64,000 nt of DNA from Pasteurella atlantica (GCF_963693435.1 NZ_OY856306.1:682001-746000); one strand, 5' to 3'; numbered from the stretch's first letter, positions 8,618 to 19,269 are shown. The notes: generated by a model from the letters alone, not told the origin. Numbers and translations are program-made.

Positions 8618-9910
8618 ATGAGCAATCAAAAAAACTATGAAAAAGCAGGTATGACCAGACAGCAATGGAAAGAAGCCATTAAGTTTGATAGTGTCGATAT
8701 CGGTTGGATAGTGATGAGTATCGGGATGGCGATAGGTGCAGGGATTGTCTTTCTCCCAGTCCAAGTTGGTATAATGGGAATATGGGTTTTTCTTCTTTCC
8801 GCAATCATTGGTTATCCTGCTTTATATCTCTTCCAAAATCTCTTTATAAATACTCTCGCTGAATCAAAAAAATGTACGGATTATCCTCGAATTATCTCTG
8901 ACTATCTTGGTAAAAACTGGGGGGTAGCGTTAGGTATTCTTTATTTTATTATGCTTGTCATTTGGGTGTTAATTTATTCATTAGCCGTCACTAATGACAG
9001 TGCCTCTTACTTGCAATCCTTTGGTATTACTGAAACCAAGTTAAGTGATAATATGTTTTATGGATTAGGATTGGTTTGTGTACTTTCTTTTATTGCATCG
9101 AAAGGAGAAAAATTACTCTTTAAATTATCTGGATTTATGGCGGTGACGGTATTATCTCTTGTGGGGATAATGGGGGTGCTACTTGTATCACGTTGGGATC
9201 TCTCAAATCTTCCAGCCGTTGGAAACTGGGGAACAATGATAAAAGATGCCATCATAACCCTTCCATTTACTCTAACGTCTATTTTATTCTTACAGTCATT
9301 AAGCCCAATGGTGATTTCTTATCGATCACACGAAAAATCTGTTGAAGTGGCTCGCTATAAAGCATCACGAGCAATGCGTATTTCGTTTGTGATTTTATTT
9401 GTGGTGGTATTCTTCTATGCAGTTTCATTTACTTTAGCAATCAGCCAAGAACAAGCCATCAGTGCCAAAGAGCAAAATATTTCATCGTTAGCCATTATTG
9501 CTCAATTTATACCAGGTAGCTGGGCAACTATTACAGGCATTGTGATTAATATTTTTGCGATTGTGACTTCTTTCTTTGGGGTATTTTTAGGTTTTAGAGA
9601 AGCGTGTGTTGGTCTTGTAATGAATGTGTTACTACGTAAATATAAAGAAGAAGAGATCAACAAGCCATTAATTGAGAAACTGGTAGTTGCGTTTATCATT
9701 CTTATTTGCTGGGGAACAATCGTTACCAACTTCCCAATCCTTAACTTTACCTCAATTTGTAGTCCAATTTTTGGTTTAGTTGGCTGTTTAATCCCTGCAT
9801 ATCTTGTATATAAAATGCCACACTTACACCACTATAAAGGCTTAGCAACAAATGTGATTATCTTTACTGGAATACTCCTTTGTATTTCACCATTTCTTGC
9901 TTTTATTTAG
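8618..9910 (+). CDS. cyuP: HAAAP-family amino acid permease, CyuP/DlsT (YhaO) type
   Basis: Inner-membrane proton symporter of the hydroxy/aromatic amino acid permease family, 430 residues with about eleven membrane segments. EAIKFDSVDIGWIVMSIGMA near residue 20 and AGIVFLPVQVG, then TLPFTLTSILFLQSLSPMVI, closely follow E. coli YhaO as I recall it. YhaO is now described as a cysteine (and serine) importer. In E. coli it pairs with the iron-sulfur cysteine desulfidase CyuA and is controlled by CyuR. Here it pairs with a PLP lyase instead. AAGGAG lies upstream of the ATG. Confidence 0.88.
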   Translation: MSNQKNYEKAGMTRQQWKEAIKFDSVDIGWIVMSIGMAIGAGIVFLPVQVGIMGIWVFLLSAIIGYPALYLFQNLFINTLAESKKCTDYPRIISDYLGKNWGVALGILYFIMLVIWVLIYSLAVTNDSASYLQSFGITETKLSDNMFYGLGLVCVLSFIASKGEKLLFKLSGFMAVTVLSLVGIMGVLLVSRWDLSNLPAVGNWGTMIKDAIITLPFTLTSILFLQSLSPMVISYRSHEKSVEVARYKASRAMRISFVILFVVVFFYAVSFTLAISQEQAISAKEQNISSLAIIAQFIPGSWATITGIVINIFAIVTSFFGVFLGFREACVGLVMNVLLRKYKEEEINKPLIEKLVVAFIILICWGTIVTNFPILNFTSICSPIFGLVGCLIPAYLVYKMPHLHHYKGLATNVIIFTGILLCISPFLAFI

Positions 9911-9954
9911 TTTTGGAGATTAGCAGTAAATTTTTTCACTATTTTAAATAATCA

Positions 9955-10001
9955 AAAAAGTTGCTTAATTTCTTATTTTATAAGGAGTTAAGCAACTTTT
10001 T
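9955..10001. terminator. Bidirectional terminator between cyuP and the DUF2254 gene
   Basis: Perfect 14-bp arms (AAAAAGTTGCTTAA and TTAAGCAACTTTTT) with a T-rich run after them on the plus strand. The A-run on the other side serves the minus strand. It lies between convergent genes. Confidence 0.85.
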
Positions 10002-10043
10002 ATTTTTTTTCAATTGTGTAAATTTCTCTTAAAATGTGACCGC

Positions 10044-11300
10044 TTACTGGCTTAATTTATACCCAAAAAGTTGTTGATAGAGATCATTAATAAGATGTTT
10101 ATCATTTTCAAAATTAAGTGCTTCAATACTACGTTGTAAAGTATTTTCTGCTTCTTTTTGTGCCGCAAGTGAAAGCTCAACGGTTGGCGCTTGATGGTAA
10201 ATAGTGGCAAGAGTTTTTAAAATAGCAATCCCAATATTTATATTTGTTGCACCGTCTCGTGCAATAGGGCGGATTGATTCTTGAATAAAAATCCCTTCAT
10301 CCAATGGAACAATACTTAAACGATCAAAGTTTCTATCGTCATCTTTTTCGATTGGTTTTTCAGTCAGTAATTGTGTAAGAGTCGCTAATACTGTTAATGC
10401 TGTACCTGAGTCATTAATTGCAGGAGAAAGGGCTCGTTGTGCAACTTCACTTAAAACAGATAAACCAAAACTTGGATCTTGTTCAAATTTACGTTGTGAA
10501 TCTACAATAAAGAAACGGTTGATTTCATCAAAATCAATATCCTCAAAATGATTTCGTTGCACTAATACCATTGCTTTATTTGGCATTAGCCAGTTCCCTA
10601 CTCGTACCATAATATGTAAATAGCAATCGTTATCTTCAGCCCAGTGCTGCAAGCCCGAAAGATTTATATTAATTAAATAACCAATCTTTTGAGAATAAAT
10701 TGATCTTACTTGTTTTAATTCAGTAATTTTGGCGGCAGTACCTAAATTTGGATTATTACGATAATCACGTAATGATTCAGTGGCTTTTTGTTGAATACGA
10801 TCTAAGGTGTTTTTTAAACGCCCTAATCCTGAAAGAGTTTGTACCCAACGAATTAAAACTACCACTAAATATAATAATAAAATAACAATACAACCAAATA
10901 GAATAAACAGCCCATTTGTGCCAAAAATACCGAGTCCTAATAATATCTTAGCAATAACTGCATAAATAAACGCAGAAAGAAAACTAGAAATTGCTGTTCG
11001 AGTAGTACCATCGGCAATAATTAACTCTGTTGCTCGAGGTGTGGCATTACTGGCGACGGAACTAAAGGCAGCAATCATAATTGAAAGAGAGAAGGTGCTT
11101 ACTGCTAGCATACTGGAGGCGATAATATTTAATAAGTCATCTACAATATCTATATTAATTTTAGGTAGAGTTTGAGCAGGTAACCAACGATCAATCCAAT
11201 AAGAAGAGAAAGCAATGATTAGAGCTAATAAAGCCCCTAATGTAGGCTTAACCCATAATGTATTGCTTGGTTGCTTTAACCAAAGTAAAAAACGGTACAT
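10044..11300 (-). CDS. DUF2254 family membrane protein
   Basis: 418 residues. Four hydrophobic segments lie in the first 170 residues (about 18-38, 60-85, 105-130 and 135-155). A long soluble domain follows, with SVLSEVAQRALSPAINDSGTAL, the most conserved block of this uncharacterised family. The function is not known. It stands alone, convergent with cyuP. Its stop codon overlaps an inverted uptake core (ACCGCTT at 10039-10045). Confidence 0.8.
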   Translation of the reverse strand: MYRFLLWLKQPSNTLWVKPTLGALLALIIAFSSYWIDRWLPAQTLPKINIDIVDDLLNIIASSMLAVSTFSLSIMIAAFSSVASNATPRATELIIADGTTRTAISSFLSAFIYAVIAKILLGLGIFGTNGLFILFGCIVILLLYLVVVLIRWVQTLSGLGRLKNTLDRIQQKATESLRDYRNNPNLGTAAKITELKQVRSIYSQKIGYLININLSGLQHWAEDNDCYLHIMVRVGNWLMPNKAMVLVQRNHFEDIDFDEINRFFIVDSQRKFEQDPSFGLSVLSEVAQRALSPAINDSGTALTVLATLTQLLTEKPIEKDDDRNFDRLSIVPLDEGIFIQESIRPIARDGATNINIGIAILKTLATIYHQAPTVELSLAAQKEAENTLQRSIEALNFENDKHLINDLYQQLFGYKLSQ

Positions 11301-11353
11301 AATATTTATAAAATTATTTTAGAAAACCCTATCATACTCTAAATTGAACGTAT

Positions 11354-11391
11354 AAAAAACACCCTAAAAATTATTATTACTTTCAGGGTGT
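11354..11391 (-). terminator. Terminator after plsC
   Basis: On the minus strand ACACCCT pairs with AGGGTGT (11385-11391 and 11359-11365) and is followed by a T-run (complement of A's at 11354-11359). It ends the slyD-to-plsC gene row. Confidence 0.7.
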
Positions 11392-11408
11392 GTAAATATA
11401 GCGATAAT

Positions 11409-12134
11409 TTAAGCTTTTGCTTCTAATTCTGCGACTTCTTGATTAAGCACTTTAATTTTTGCATCCATTCTATCGTAACAAAGTTGGATTAATTCTTTGA
11501 TATTTTCACGAGAGTAGCCAGCGGTATCAATTGGTTCTAAGGTTTCACAAATTACGTAACCATTATCCCAACGATTTAAGTCTATTTTATTATGGGTATT
11601 TGAACATACGACAGGCACAATAGGTACGCCTGCTGCGATAGCGGTATGAAAAGCACCACGTTTAAACGGAAGTAAACCACGCCCACGGCTACGTGTTCCT
11701 TCAGGAAACATCCAAATAGAAATGTTATTTTCTTTAATCACTTTTGCTACTTTGCTCATTGTTTTAATTGCACTATTATGATTTTCGCGCTGAATTAAAA
11801 TATTACCACTACTCCAATACATTAAACCAAAAAATGGAATCCAAATTAAGCTACTTTTTCCAACGCTAACCGTATTCGGTTGTAACATTGCAGAAATCGT
11901 TACCATATCATAATTATTTTGATGATTGGCTATATAAATAGCGTGTTGGGTAAAATCTTTTTTAGGACGAAGAATCACTTTAATACCCACAAAATGATGT
12001 AACCAGCCAAACATTTTGACGATAAAACACACATTATTCGGATGTTTAAAACGGCATAATGAATAAACTGTGCCAATCAAACAAATTCCAATAGCGAGAA
12101 TAACAACAATAATAATTCTAAGTATTTTGAGCAT
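11409..12134 (-). CDS. plsC: 1-acyl-sn-glycerol-3-phosphate acyltransferase
   Basis: Transfers an acyl chain to the sn-2 position of lysophosphatidic acid to make phosphatidic acid at the inner membrane. 241 residues, close to E. coli PlsC (245). An N-terminal membrane helix (4-26) is followed by the catalytic HX4D motif in NHQNNYD and by FPEGTRSRG, the glycerophosphate-binding block. The ATG at 12134 is preceded by AAGGACG; a TTG at 12155 is in frame but abuts proS and lacks a ribosome site. It lies just after proS in the same direction. Confidence 0.93.
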   Translation of the reverse strand: MLKILRIIIVVILAIGICLIGTVYSLCRFKHPNNVCFIVKMFGWLHHFVGIKVILRPKKDFTQHAIYIANHQNNYDMVTISAMLQPNTVSVGKSSLIWIPFFGLMYWSSGNILIQRENHNSAIKTMSKVAKVIKENNISIWMFPEGTRSRGRGLLPFKRGAFHTAIAAGVPIVPVVCSNTHNKIDLNRWDNGYVICETLEPIDTAGYSRENIKELIQLCYDRMDAKIKVLNQEVAELEAKA

Positions 12135-12155
12135 AAATTCGTCCTTTTTTATCAA

Positions 12156-13862
12156 TTAATTAAGTTGAGATTGAATAAAGGCGACCATTTGATTTTTAGC
12201 AATCATCTGTTTTTCACCAGTATGACGGCTCTTATATTCAAGCTCACCATTTTCAAGGCTACGCTGTCCAATCACGATGGTGTGTGGTACGCCAATTAAT
12301 TCCATATCTGCAAACATCACACCTGGACGCTCTTTACGATCATCAAAAATCACATCAATATTGAGTGCTTTTAATTGCTCATAAAGGGCTTCGGCTTCTT
12401 GTTTTACTTCATCAGATTTGTGCATATTCATTGGAACAATCGCTACCGTGAAAGGTGCAATTGCATTTGACCATTTAATGCCACGTTCATCGTGATTTTG
12501 CTCAATTGCTGCAGCAACCACACGAGAAACACCGATACCGTAACAACCCATAATTAAGGTTTGTGGACGACCGTCTTCACCTTGCACTGTGGCATTCATT
12601 GCTTCTGAATATTTTGAACCTAATTGGAAAATATGCCCTACTTCAATACCACGTTTAATCAATAATGTGCCTTTGCCGTCTGGACTTGGATCGCCTTCTA
12701 CTACGTTACGTAAATCTGCTACTTTTGGTAACGCAACATCACGCTCCCAGTTCACATTAAAATAGTGTTTACCGTCAATATTTGCTCCTGTGGTAAAATC
12801 GCTCATTAACTCAACGCTACGGTCGATAATCACAGGAATTGGCATATTTACAACCCCTAGTGAACCTACACCTGCACCGATTTTAGCTTTAATCTCTGCT
12901 TCATCAGCAAATTCAAAAGGTTCAGCTACTTCTGGTAATTTAATGGCTTTGATTTCATTTAAGTCGTGATCCCCACGTAACACCAATGCGATTAAAGGTT
13001 GCTCTTCGCTTGCCCCTTTAACTACTAAAGTTTTAACGGTTTTCTCAATCGCCACATCAAATTGTTCTACCACTTCGGCAATGGTTTTTGCATTTGGTGT
13101 ATCCACTAATTCCATTTCTTTGGTTGGTGCCTGTTTTTCGCCCACAGCCACTGCTTCCGCTAATTCGATATTGGCTGCGTAATCTGATTCTGTTGAGAAT
13201 ACAATATCGTCTTCGCCACTTTGTGCTAATACTTGGAATTCGTGTGATGCGTTACCACCAATTGATCCTGTGTCAGCTTGAACAGGACGGAAATCTAAGC
13301 CTAACCGATTGAAAATATTGCAATAAGTTTGGTGCATTACTTCATAAGTATTTTGTAGACACTCAGGTGTTGTATGGAAAGAGTAAGCGTCTTTCATTAA
13401 AAATTCACGTGAACGCATTACACCAAAGCGAGGACGCACTTCATCACGGAATTTGGTTTGAATTTGATATAAATTTAACGGTAACTGTTTATATGAGGTA
13501 ATTTCACGACGCACTAAATCGGTAATCACCTCTTCGTGAGTTGGACCTAATACAAATGGACGATTACCACGATCATCAAAACGTAACAATTCTGGACCGT
13601 AGTCATCCCAACGTTGTGATTCAATCCATAAATCCGCAGGCTGAACCACTGGCATAGACACTTCTACCGCCGATTTATTCATTTCTTCACGCACGATATT
13701 TTCTACTTTTTTTAATACACGTAACCCTGTCGGTAACCAAGTATAAAGCCCTGATGCTAAGGGTCTGATCATTCCTGCTCGCAACATTAATTGATGGCTT
13801 ACCACCTGTGCATCATTAGGGGTTTCTTTTAATGTAGATAGTAAATATTGAGTTGTACGCAT
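12156..13862 (-). CDS. proS: Prolyl-tRNA synthetase, bacterial type with editing domain
   Basis: Charges tRNA-Pro with proline; cytoplasmic class II synthetase. 568 residues, matching the bacterial three-domain form (E. coli 572). The catalytic core contains [15 protein letters not shown] and the motif 2 region [21 protein letters not shown]. The inserted YbaK-like editing domain lies at about 225-400. The anticodon-binding domain is C-terminal and includes [20 protein letters not shown]. plsC follows at once. Confidence 0.97.
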   Translation of the reverse strand: MRTTQYLLSTLKETPNDAQVVSHQLMLRAGMIRPLASGLYTWLPTGLRVLKKVENIVREEMNKSAVEVSMPVVQPADLWIESQRWDDYGPELLRFDDRGNRPFVLGPTHEEVITDLVRREITSYKQLPLNLYQIQTKFRDEVRPRFGVMRSREFLMKDAYSFHTTPECLQNTYEVMHQTYCNIFNRLGLDFRPVQADTGSIGGNASHEFQVLAQSGEDDIVFSTESDYAANIELAEAVAVGEKQAPTKEMELVDTPNAKTIAEVVEQFDVAIEKTVKTLVVKGASEEQPLIALVLRGDHDLNEIKAIKLPEVAEPFEFADEAEIKAKIGAGVGSLGVVNMPIPVIIDRSVELMSDFTTGANIDGKHYFNVNWERDVALPKVADLRNVVEGDPSPDGKGTLLIKRGIEVGHIFQLGSKYSEAMNATVQGEDGRPQTLIMGCYGIGVSRVVAAAIEQNHDERGIKWSNAIAPFTVAIVPMNMHKSDEVKQEAEALYEQLKALNIDVIFDDRKERPGVMFADMELIGVPHTIVIGQRSLENGELEYKSRHTGEKQMIAKNQMVAFIQSQLN

Positions 13863-13912
13863 TATTTTTTTATTCCTATTTGTATAATTTAAAATTTTAT
13901 TATTGATTTTAA

Positions 13913-15145
13913 CTAGTGTAATACTCTTGCTTTTATTGTTCCATCAATTGCTTTTAATTGAGCAAGTGTTTCGGTTACATCATCAGATTCAACATCTATA
14001 ACGACATAGCCAATTTCAGCATCTGTTTGTAAATATTGTGCTGCAATATTCATATTTGCATTAACAAACACTTGGTTAATCTGATTCATTACACCAGGCT
14101 TGTTTGTATGAATATGTAATAATCTTTTTGCTCCACTGTGTGATGGTAAGGAAACAGCAGGAAAATTAACGGCTGATAGAGTAGAGCCATTATCAGAGTA
14201 TTTCACAAATTTATTGGCAACTTCTGTACCAATATTGGCTTGTGCTTCTGTTGTTGAACCACCAATATGAGGAGTAAGAATAACATTATCAAACTGGCAT
14301 AATGGTGAAGTGAAGCACTCATCTTTTGATGCGGGTTCAATAGGGAATACATCGACAGCAGCACCTCGTAATTTCCCAGATTTTAAAGCTTCAGCAAGAG
14401 CATTAATATCAACGACGGTTCCTCGTGCGGCATTGATTAACACCGCCCCCTCTTTGAGTTTTTTAAGACACTGAGCATCAATCATATTTTTAGTAGAATT
14501 GTTCTCAGGCACGTGAAGAGAAATAACATCACAAAATGACAATAATTCATCTAAATTATGTACTTGTTGTGCATTACCCAGAGGGAGTTTGTTTTCTATA
14601 TCATAAAAATAAACTTGCATTCCAATAGATTCGGCGATTACACTTAATTGTGAACCAATATGACCATATCCAATAATACCTAATTTTTTATTACGTACTT
14701 CATTTGAACCTTCGGCAGATTTATTCCATTCGCCTCTATGTACTTCCATATTTGCTTGAGCAGCTTTACGCATTAATAAAATAATTTCTGCGAGTACCAG
14801 TTCTGCAACAGAACGAGTATTTGAAAATGGTGCGTTAAAAACAGGAATTCCGAGTGTTTTTGCCGCATTCATATCCACTTGGTTGGTACCAATACAAAAA
14901 CAGCCAATAGCGACCAATTTAGTCGCTTGAGATAATACTTCTGCAGTTAAATATGTTCGAGAACGAATACCTACAAAGTGTGCATCTTTGATAGCATTAA
15001 CTAATTCATCACCATCAAGTGCTTCATTATAATAATGAATGTTGTGATAACCTGATGATTTTAGTACTTCAACAGCGTTTTTATGCACACCTTCAAGTAA
15101 CACAAATTTAATTTTTGATTTATCTAAAGAAATATGAGTTGTCAT
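13913..15145 (-). CDS. serA: D-3-phosphoglycerate dehydrogenase
   Basis: First step of serine synthesis: oxidises 3-phosphoglycerate to phosphohydroxypyruvate with NAD. 410 residues, identical in length to E. coli SerA. The NAD-binding domain carries [13 protein letters not shown]. The catalytic Arg, Glu and His can be seen in [18 protein letters not shown] and [11 protein letters not shown]-terminal ACT domain (about 335-410) probably senses serine. I chose the ATG at 15145 (AGGA upstream) over 15169. rpiA lies upstream on the same strand, as in many relatives. Confidence 0.96.
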   Translation of the reverse strand: MTTHISLDKSKIKFVLLEGVHKNAVEVLKSSGYHNIHYYNEALDGDELVNAIKDAHFVGIRSRTYLTAEVLSQATKLVAIGCFCIGTNQVDMNAAKTLGIPVFNAPFSNTRSVAELVLAEIILLMRKAAQANMEVHRGEWNKSAEGSNEVRNKKLGIIGYGHIGSQLSVIAESIGMQVYFYDIENKLPLGNAQQVHNLDELLSFCDVISLHVPENNSTKNMIDAQCLKKLKEGAVLINAARGTVVDINALAEALKSGKLRGAAVDVFPIEPASKDECFTSPLCQFDNVILTPHIGGSTTEAQANIGTEVANKFVKYSDNGSTLSAVNFPAVSLPSHSGAKRLLHIHTNKPGVMNQINQVFVNANMNIAAQYLQTDAEIGYVVIDVESDDVTETLAQLKAIDGTIKARVLH

Positions 15146-15206
15146 TATTACATCCTGTTTTGTTTGCATTTAAAGAAATTGTAAATTTTTATAATAATCT
15201 GACCGC

Positions 15207-15866
15207 TTATTCAATAATTTTTGTACCATCTGGTGAGCCGACAATGGTGATGTTTGCAAAACGTTGTGCAAAGATACCGTTCGTAACCACACCAGCGATA
15301 TTGTTAATCGTATGTTCCATTTTAAGCGGTTCAATAATATTGAAATTATAGACATCTAAAATTACATTACCATTATCCGTTACCACACCTTCTCGATATT
15401 CAGGTGAACCACCCAAAGCAACAAGCTGACGAGCAACATAAGAACGTGCCATTGGAATAACTTCAACAGGTAACGCAAAGGTTGAACCTAATACATCAAC
15501 TTGTTTAGATTTATCCACAATACAAATAAATTTTTTTGCTAATGAGCTTACAATTTTTTCACGGGTTAAGGCTGCACCGCCTCCTTTGATCATATAACCT
15601 TGTGGGGTAATTTCATCAGCCCCATCAATATACACATCAAGGCTAGATACTTGGTTTGCCTCAAAGACTTCAATACCTAATTCACGTAAGCGTTTTTCTG
15701 ACTCTTTTGAAGCGGCAACAGCACCTTTGATTTGATCTTTCATAGAGCCTAATGCTTCAATAAAACAATTTACGGTTGAGCCACTACCAACACCAATAAT
15801 AGTTTCTGGTTTGACATACTTTAGAGCAGTTTTTGCTGCTTGTTTTTTCATTGAAAGTTGATCCAT
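15207..15866 (-). CDS. rpiA: Ribose-5-phosphate isomerase A
   Basis: Interconverts ribose-5-phosphate and ribulose-5-phosphate in the pentose phosphate pathway. 219 residues, the same as E. coli. [15 protein letters not shown] (phosphate loop), DGADEI (catalytic Asp region) and [12 protein letters not shown] are the signature blocks. It lies upstream of serA; its stop codon overlaps an inverted uptake core (ACCGCTT at 15202-15208). Confidence 0.97.
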   Translation of the reverse strand: MDQLSMKKQAAKTALKYVKPETIIGVGSGSTVNCFIEALGSMKDQIKGAVAASKESEKRLRELGIEVFEANQVSSLDVYIDGADEITPQGYMIKGGGAALTREKIVSSLAKKFICIVDKSKQVDVLGSTFALPVEVIPMARSYVARQLVALGGSPEYREGVVTDNGNVILDVYNFNIIEPLKMEHTINNIAGVVTNGIFAQRFANITIVGSPDGTKIIE

Positions 15867-15904
15867 TATTTCTAATCTCTAAATGTAATAAATTAAATTT
15901 TATT

Positions 15905-15986
15905 AAAACGTAATGAAGGGGAGCATTGAATGAGCAAAGCGAATGGAATATGCCCCCCTACCAAATAAAATGACTAATTACGTTTT
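15905..15986. repeat. Nested palindromic element between glmM and rpiA
   Basis: Outer arms AAAACGTAAT (15905-15914) and ATTACGTTTT (15977-15986) enclose inner arms GGGG-A-GCAT and ATGC-CCCCC around a short loop with GAGCAAAGCGAATGG. The outer right arm overlaps the last codons of glmM. It looks like a single REP-like unit; it may act as a terminator or mRNA stabiliser. Confidence 0.45.
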
Positions 15987-17308
15987 ACTGCTTCTGCAAT
16001 TTCAGTTGCACAGCTGTGAGCAAGCTCGCCATCAGCACATTCCACCATTACACGAATTAACGGTTCAGTCCCTGATTTACGCAATAAGACTCGCCCTTTA
16101 CCTTTCAAACGTTGTTCCACATCTTGTGTCACTTTTTGAACTTCTTCACTTGCAAGTGGATCAGTATCGCCACTAAACTTAATATTGATAAGTGCTTGTG
16201 GATAAAGAGGCACAGCTTCGGCTAATTCATTTAAACTTAATTTTTGTGATGCCATTGCCGCTAGTACTTCTAATGACGCCACAATGCCATCCCCAGTGGT
16301 ATTTTTATCTAAGATAATAATATGCCCTGAGTTTTCCGCACCTAATGTCCAGCCTTTTTCTTTTAACTGTTCTAAAACATAACGGTCGCCCACTTTGGCA
16401 CGCACAAATGGAATTGCAAGGGTACGCAGTGCATTCTCTAAGCTCATATTACTCATCAATGTACCGACAACGCCCCCTTTTAATTTACCCGCACGCAATG
16501 CTTCACGAGCAATAATAAAGATAATTTGGTCACCATCAATTTTATTACCAAGATGATCCACCATAATCAAGCGATCGCCATCGCCATCATAAGCTAAACC
16601 AAGATCGGCTTTATGTTCAAGTACGGTTTCTTGTAGTTGCTTAATATCCGTTGCACCCACACCTTTATTGATATTCATACCATTTGGCTTAGTACCAATT
16701 TCAATCACTTCTGCACCTAGCTCACGCATTACATTTGGTGCGATGTGGTAGGTTGCACCGTTCGCACAATCCACCACAATTTTATAAGCACTTAAATTTA
16801 AGTGTGAAGGGAAAGTACTTTTACAGAACTCAATATAACGTCCAGCAGCATCAGTAATTCGGCTTGCCATTCCTAGCTCCGCAGAATCCACACAATCCAT
16901 CGGTTCATCAAGCATTGCTTCTATTGCTTCTTCCACTTCATCAGGTAATTTCTCACCATTTGATGAGAAGAATTTAATTCCGTTATCGTCATAAGGATTA
17001 TGAGATGCTGAAATTACAATCCCAGCTTCCGCACGAAACGTACGAGTTAAATACGCAATCGCAGGGGTTGGCATAGGACCAGTAAATGCCACAGAAAGCC
17101 CTGCGGCTGAAAGCCCCGCTTCCAATGCCGCTTCTATCATATAACCTGAAATACGAGTATCTTTACCAATTAAAATTCGCTTTGAACCTTGATTGGCTAA
17201 TACTTTGCCCGCAGCCCAACCTAATTTTAAGATGAACTTTGGCGTGATAGGATATTGCCCAACTTTGCCACGAATACCGTCTGTTCCAAAATATTTACGT
17301 TCTGCCAT
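15974..17308 (-). CDS. glmM: Phosphoglucosamine mutase
   Basis: Converts glucosamine-6-phosphate to glucosamine-1-phosphate for UDP-GlcNAc, and so for peptidoglycan and lipopolysaccharide. 444 residues (E. coli 445). Ser102 in [13 protein letters not shown] is the phosphoserine. DGDGDR is the metal-binding loop, and [12 protein letters not shown] near the end binds the substrate phosphate. slyD lies ten bases upstream in the same direction. It is ordinary in every visible feature. Confidence 0.97.
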   Translation of the reverse strand: MAERKYFGTDGIRGKVGQYPITPKFILKLGWAAGKVLANQGSKRILIGKDTRISGYMIEAALEAGLSAAGLSVAFTGPMPTPAIAYLTRTFRAEAGIVISASHNPYDDNGIKFFSSNGEKLPDEVEEAIEAMLDEPMDCVDSAELGMASRITDAAGRYIEFCKSTFPSHLNLSAYKIVVDCANGATYHIAPNVMRELGAEVIEIGTKPNGMNINKGVGATDIKQLQETVLEHKADLGLAYDGDGDRLIMVDHLGNKIDGDQIIFIIAREALRAGKLKGGVVGTLMSNMSLENALRTLAIPFVRAKVGDRYVLEQLKEKGWTLGAENSGHIIILDKNTTGDGIVASLEVLAAMASQKLSLNELAEAVPLYPQALINIKFSGDTDPLASEEVQKVTQDVEQRLKGKGRVLLRKSGTEPLIRVMVECADGELAHSCATEIAEAVKRN

Positions 17309-17318
17309 TTTTTAGTCC

Positions 17319-17915
17319 TTAGTGTTTGTGACCACAACCACAGCTACCTTCTTTTTTCTCTTTTTTTTCTTCATCACTGTGACAATGACCGTGTCCACCA
17401 CAACATTCGTGTTCTTCTTCATCGTGATCGTGTCCACAACAGCCACCACCGTGCTGATGAATATGACCGTGAGCGATTTCTTCTTCTGTTGCTGCACGTA
17501 CGGATACGATTTCAACACTGAATAATAATTCTTGTCCTGCTAACATATGGTTACCATCAACCACTACTTCGGTTTCATCCACTTCGGTAATCACAACAGG
17601 TAATGGACCAATATCCGTATCTGCGATAAAACGCATACCCACTTCTAATTCATCAACGCCTTGGAATACATCTTTTGGCACACGTTGCACCATATCTTCA
17701 TTGTATTCGCCGTAGCCTTCTTCTGGTTTTACACGCACTTCAAATGTATCGCCTACCGCTTTACCTTCTAATGCATTTTCTAATCCAACCACAAGGTTCT
17801 GATGACCGTGTAAATAGTCTAACGGTTGATTAACAGGTGCTTCATCAACTAATACACCTTCTTGGGTACGAACTTGGTAAGCAATGCTTGGTACGGTATT
17901 TTTAGTAATTTTCAT
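17319..17915 (-). CDS. slyD: FKBP-type peptidyl-prolyl isomerase and metallochaperone SlyD
   Basis: 198 residues. The FKBP domain (1-70 and 125-150) is split by the IF chaperone insert (about 70-125). The C-terminal tail from residue 145 is extremely rich in His and Cys (GGGCCGHDHDEEEHECCGGH, then a final SCGCGHKH) and binds nickel, for delivery to hydrogenase or urease in relatives. It is the first gene of the run into glmM. The low-complexity tail creates spurious open frames on the other strand. Confidence 0.96.
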   Translation of the reverse strand: MKITKNTVPSIAYQVRTQEGVLVDEAPVNQPLDYLHGHQNLVVGLENALEGKAVGDTFEVRVKPEEGYGEYNEDMVQRVPKDVFQGVDELEVGMRFIADTDIGPLPVVITEVDETEVVVDGNHMLAGQELLFSVEIVSVRAATEEEIAHGHIHQHGGGCCGHDHDEEEHECCGGHGHCHSDEEKKEKKEGSCGCGHKH

Positions 17916-18132
17916 TAGGGATTCCTTTATTTAAGTAAAAATTGTGTCTATTGTAACGTTTTAATGACCATTAGAGAATAAAAAAATGGCATTTGAAAAA
18001 AATCTTTATTTTTCTAACTATTGAATAGTTGTGTATAATCTATTTGCTTTCAAGTATAGTAAATCACTATACGTTTTTATTACTTAGCTTATGAGTTTGA
18101 ATTGAGGATTTTTCCTTACATACTAAATTTCA

Positions 18133-18163
18133 AAGCGGTACGATCTATCAAAAAATTTACTAA
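18133..18163 (+). repeat. Uptake sequence just before the trmN6 start
   Basis: AAAGCGGTACGATC followed by an AT-rich tail with AAATTTAC matches the Apl-type uptake sequence. Its presence supports placing the true trmN6 start after it. Confidence 0.7.
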
Positions 18164-18164
18164 A

Positions 18165-18878
18165 ATGACCAAATCTAACGGATTTCAATTTAAACAATTT
18201 TTTATTGCACACAACAAATGTGCAATGAAAGTAAATACGGATGCTATTTTATTGGGAAGTATTGCGAATATAAGTAATATTTCATCTATTTTAGATATTG
18301 GAACGGGAACAGGGCTAATTGCAATTATGTTAGCACAACGTACCGCTTATACTACCTGCCAAATTACTGCATTGGAGATCGAACCAAATGCTTTTCAGCA
18401 AGCTGTTGAAAATATTCAGCAAACAGTTTGGAAAGATCGTTTATCTATTAAATTGTGTGATTTTTTAGACTTTCAAGTTACCCAAAAATTTGACCTTATT
18501 GTGTCTAATCCTCCTTATTTTGAATATAGCCTTGCAAGTAAAAGTAGTGAGCGAGATCTTGCTCGTGCGACTACTCAAAGCCATTTTGTGTGGCTAAAGC
18601 ACGCCAAAGATTTACTTTCTGAAGAAGGTAAAATTACCTTTATTTTACCTTGTGATGTAGCAGAAAAATTAATTGAGGAGGCAAAAGAAATTAACCTTTA
18701 TTGCATTGAGCGTTGGGACATTGCAACGAAGCAAGGTAACCCACCGAAACGAATGATTGTGACTTTTTGTAAAAAGTTTCAACAAAGTGACCGCTTGTTT
18801 TTGACTATTTATGATAAAAATTATCAATATACTGAGCAATATAAAAAAATAACGCAATTATTCTATCTTAATTTTTAA
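18165..18878 (+). CDS. trmN6: tRNA1(Val) (adenine(37)-N6)-methyltransferase
   Basis: SAM-dependent enzyme that makes m6A37 in tRNA-Val (YfiC). 237 residues from the ATG at 18165 (MTKSNGFQFKQFFIAH). An upstream in-frame TTG at 18102 would make 258, but the added residues would be coded by an uptake sequence, so I prefer 18165; no strong ribosome site supports either. The SAM loop is DIGTGTGLIAIML, and NPPYFE is the N6-adenine methylase motif. An inverted uptake core lies inside the gene at 18790-18796. It is divergent from slyD. Confidence 0.88.
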   Translation: MTKSNGFQFKQFFIAHNKCAMKVNTDAILLGSIANISNISSILDIGTGTGLIAIMLAQRTAYTTCQITALEIEPNAFQQAVENIQQTVWKDRLSIKLCDFLDFQVTQKFDLIVSNPPYFEYSLASKSSERDLARATTQSHFVWLKHAKDLLSEEGKITFILPCDVAEKLIEEAKEINLYCIERWDIATKQGNPPKRMIVTFCKKFQQSDRLFLTIYDKNYQYTEQYKKITQLFYLNF

Positions 18879-19194
18879 TGCAAAGAGAGTTGCGATCTTT
18901 ATTCACATAAAATGTAGATAATTTTGTGAATAACTACATAATAATTGTTGAAAGGCTGTGAAAAATTCCATTAATTTGTTGTTTTATATGCTTTTTCTGA
19001 TTTATTATTTGTATTTGTTAAAAGATCACCAACTCGTTTAATTGATCTACAATGTGGCTATTTCTTATGCTTTCGATGGATGTTAATTTTGTTTCTATCA
19101 GGCTAGTTTTCGCTACTCTTTTTTTATCCCCATTTACTGTGGATAAATTTGTGTAAATCTAAGAATTGTTTGATAAAAGCTTTACAATAATTAG

Positions 19195-19269
19195 CTCAGA
19201 AATTTGGGCATACCATTACCATTATCTCCTTATTCCCCTAAATTGAACCCTATTGAGAAAAAATTAAAC
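19195..19269 (+). pseudogene. IS630-like transposase remnant (C-terminal DDE region)
   Basis: In one frame, directly after a TAG at 19192, the DNA reads LRNLGIPLPLSPYSPKLN followed by PIEKKLNNI. This is the hallmark block around the last catalytic Glu of IS630-family transposases (usual form LPPYSPxLNPIExxW). The rest of the protein, the expected Trp and any terminal repeats are missing. It is therefore a decayed scrap, not a mobile element. Confidence 0.65.

Noticed and set aside
17255..17525. Several His-, Phe- or Val-rich open frames opposite slyD
   Set aside because: They are shadows of the His/Cys-rich tail of SlyD, caused by low codon complexity.
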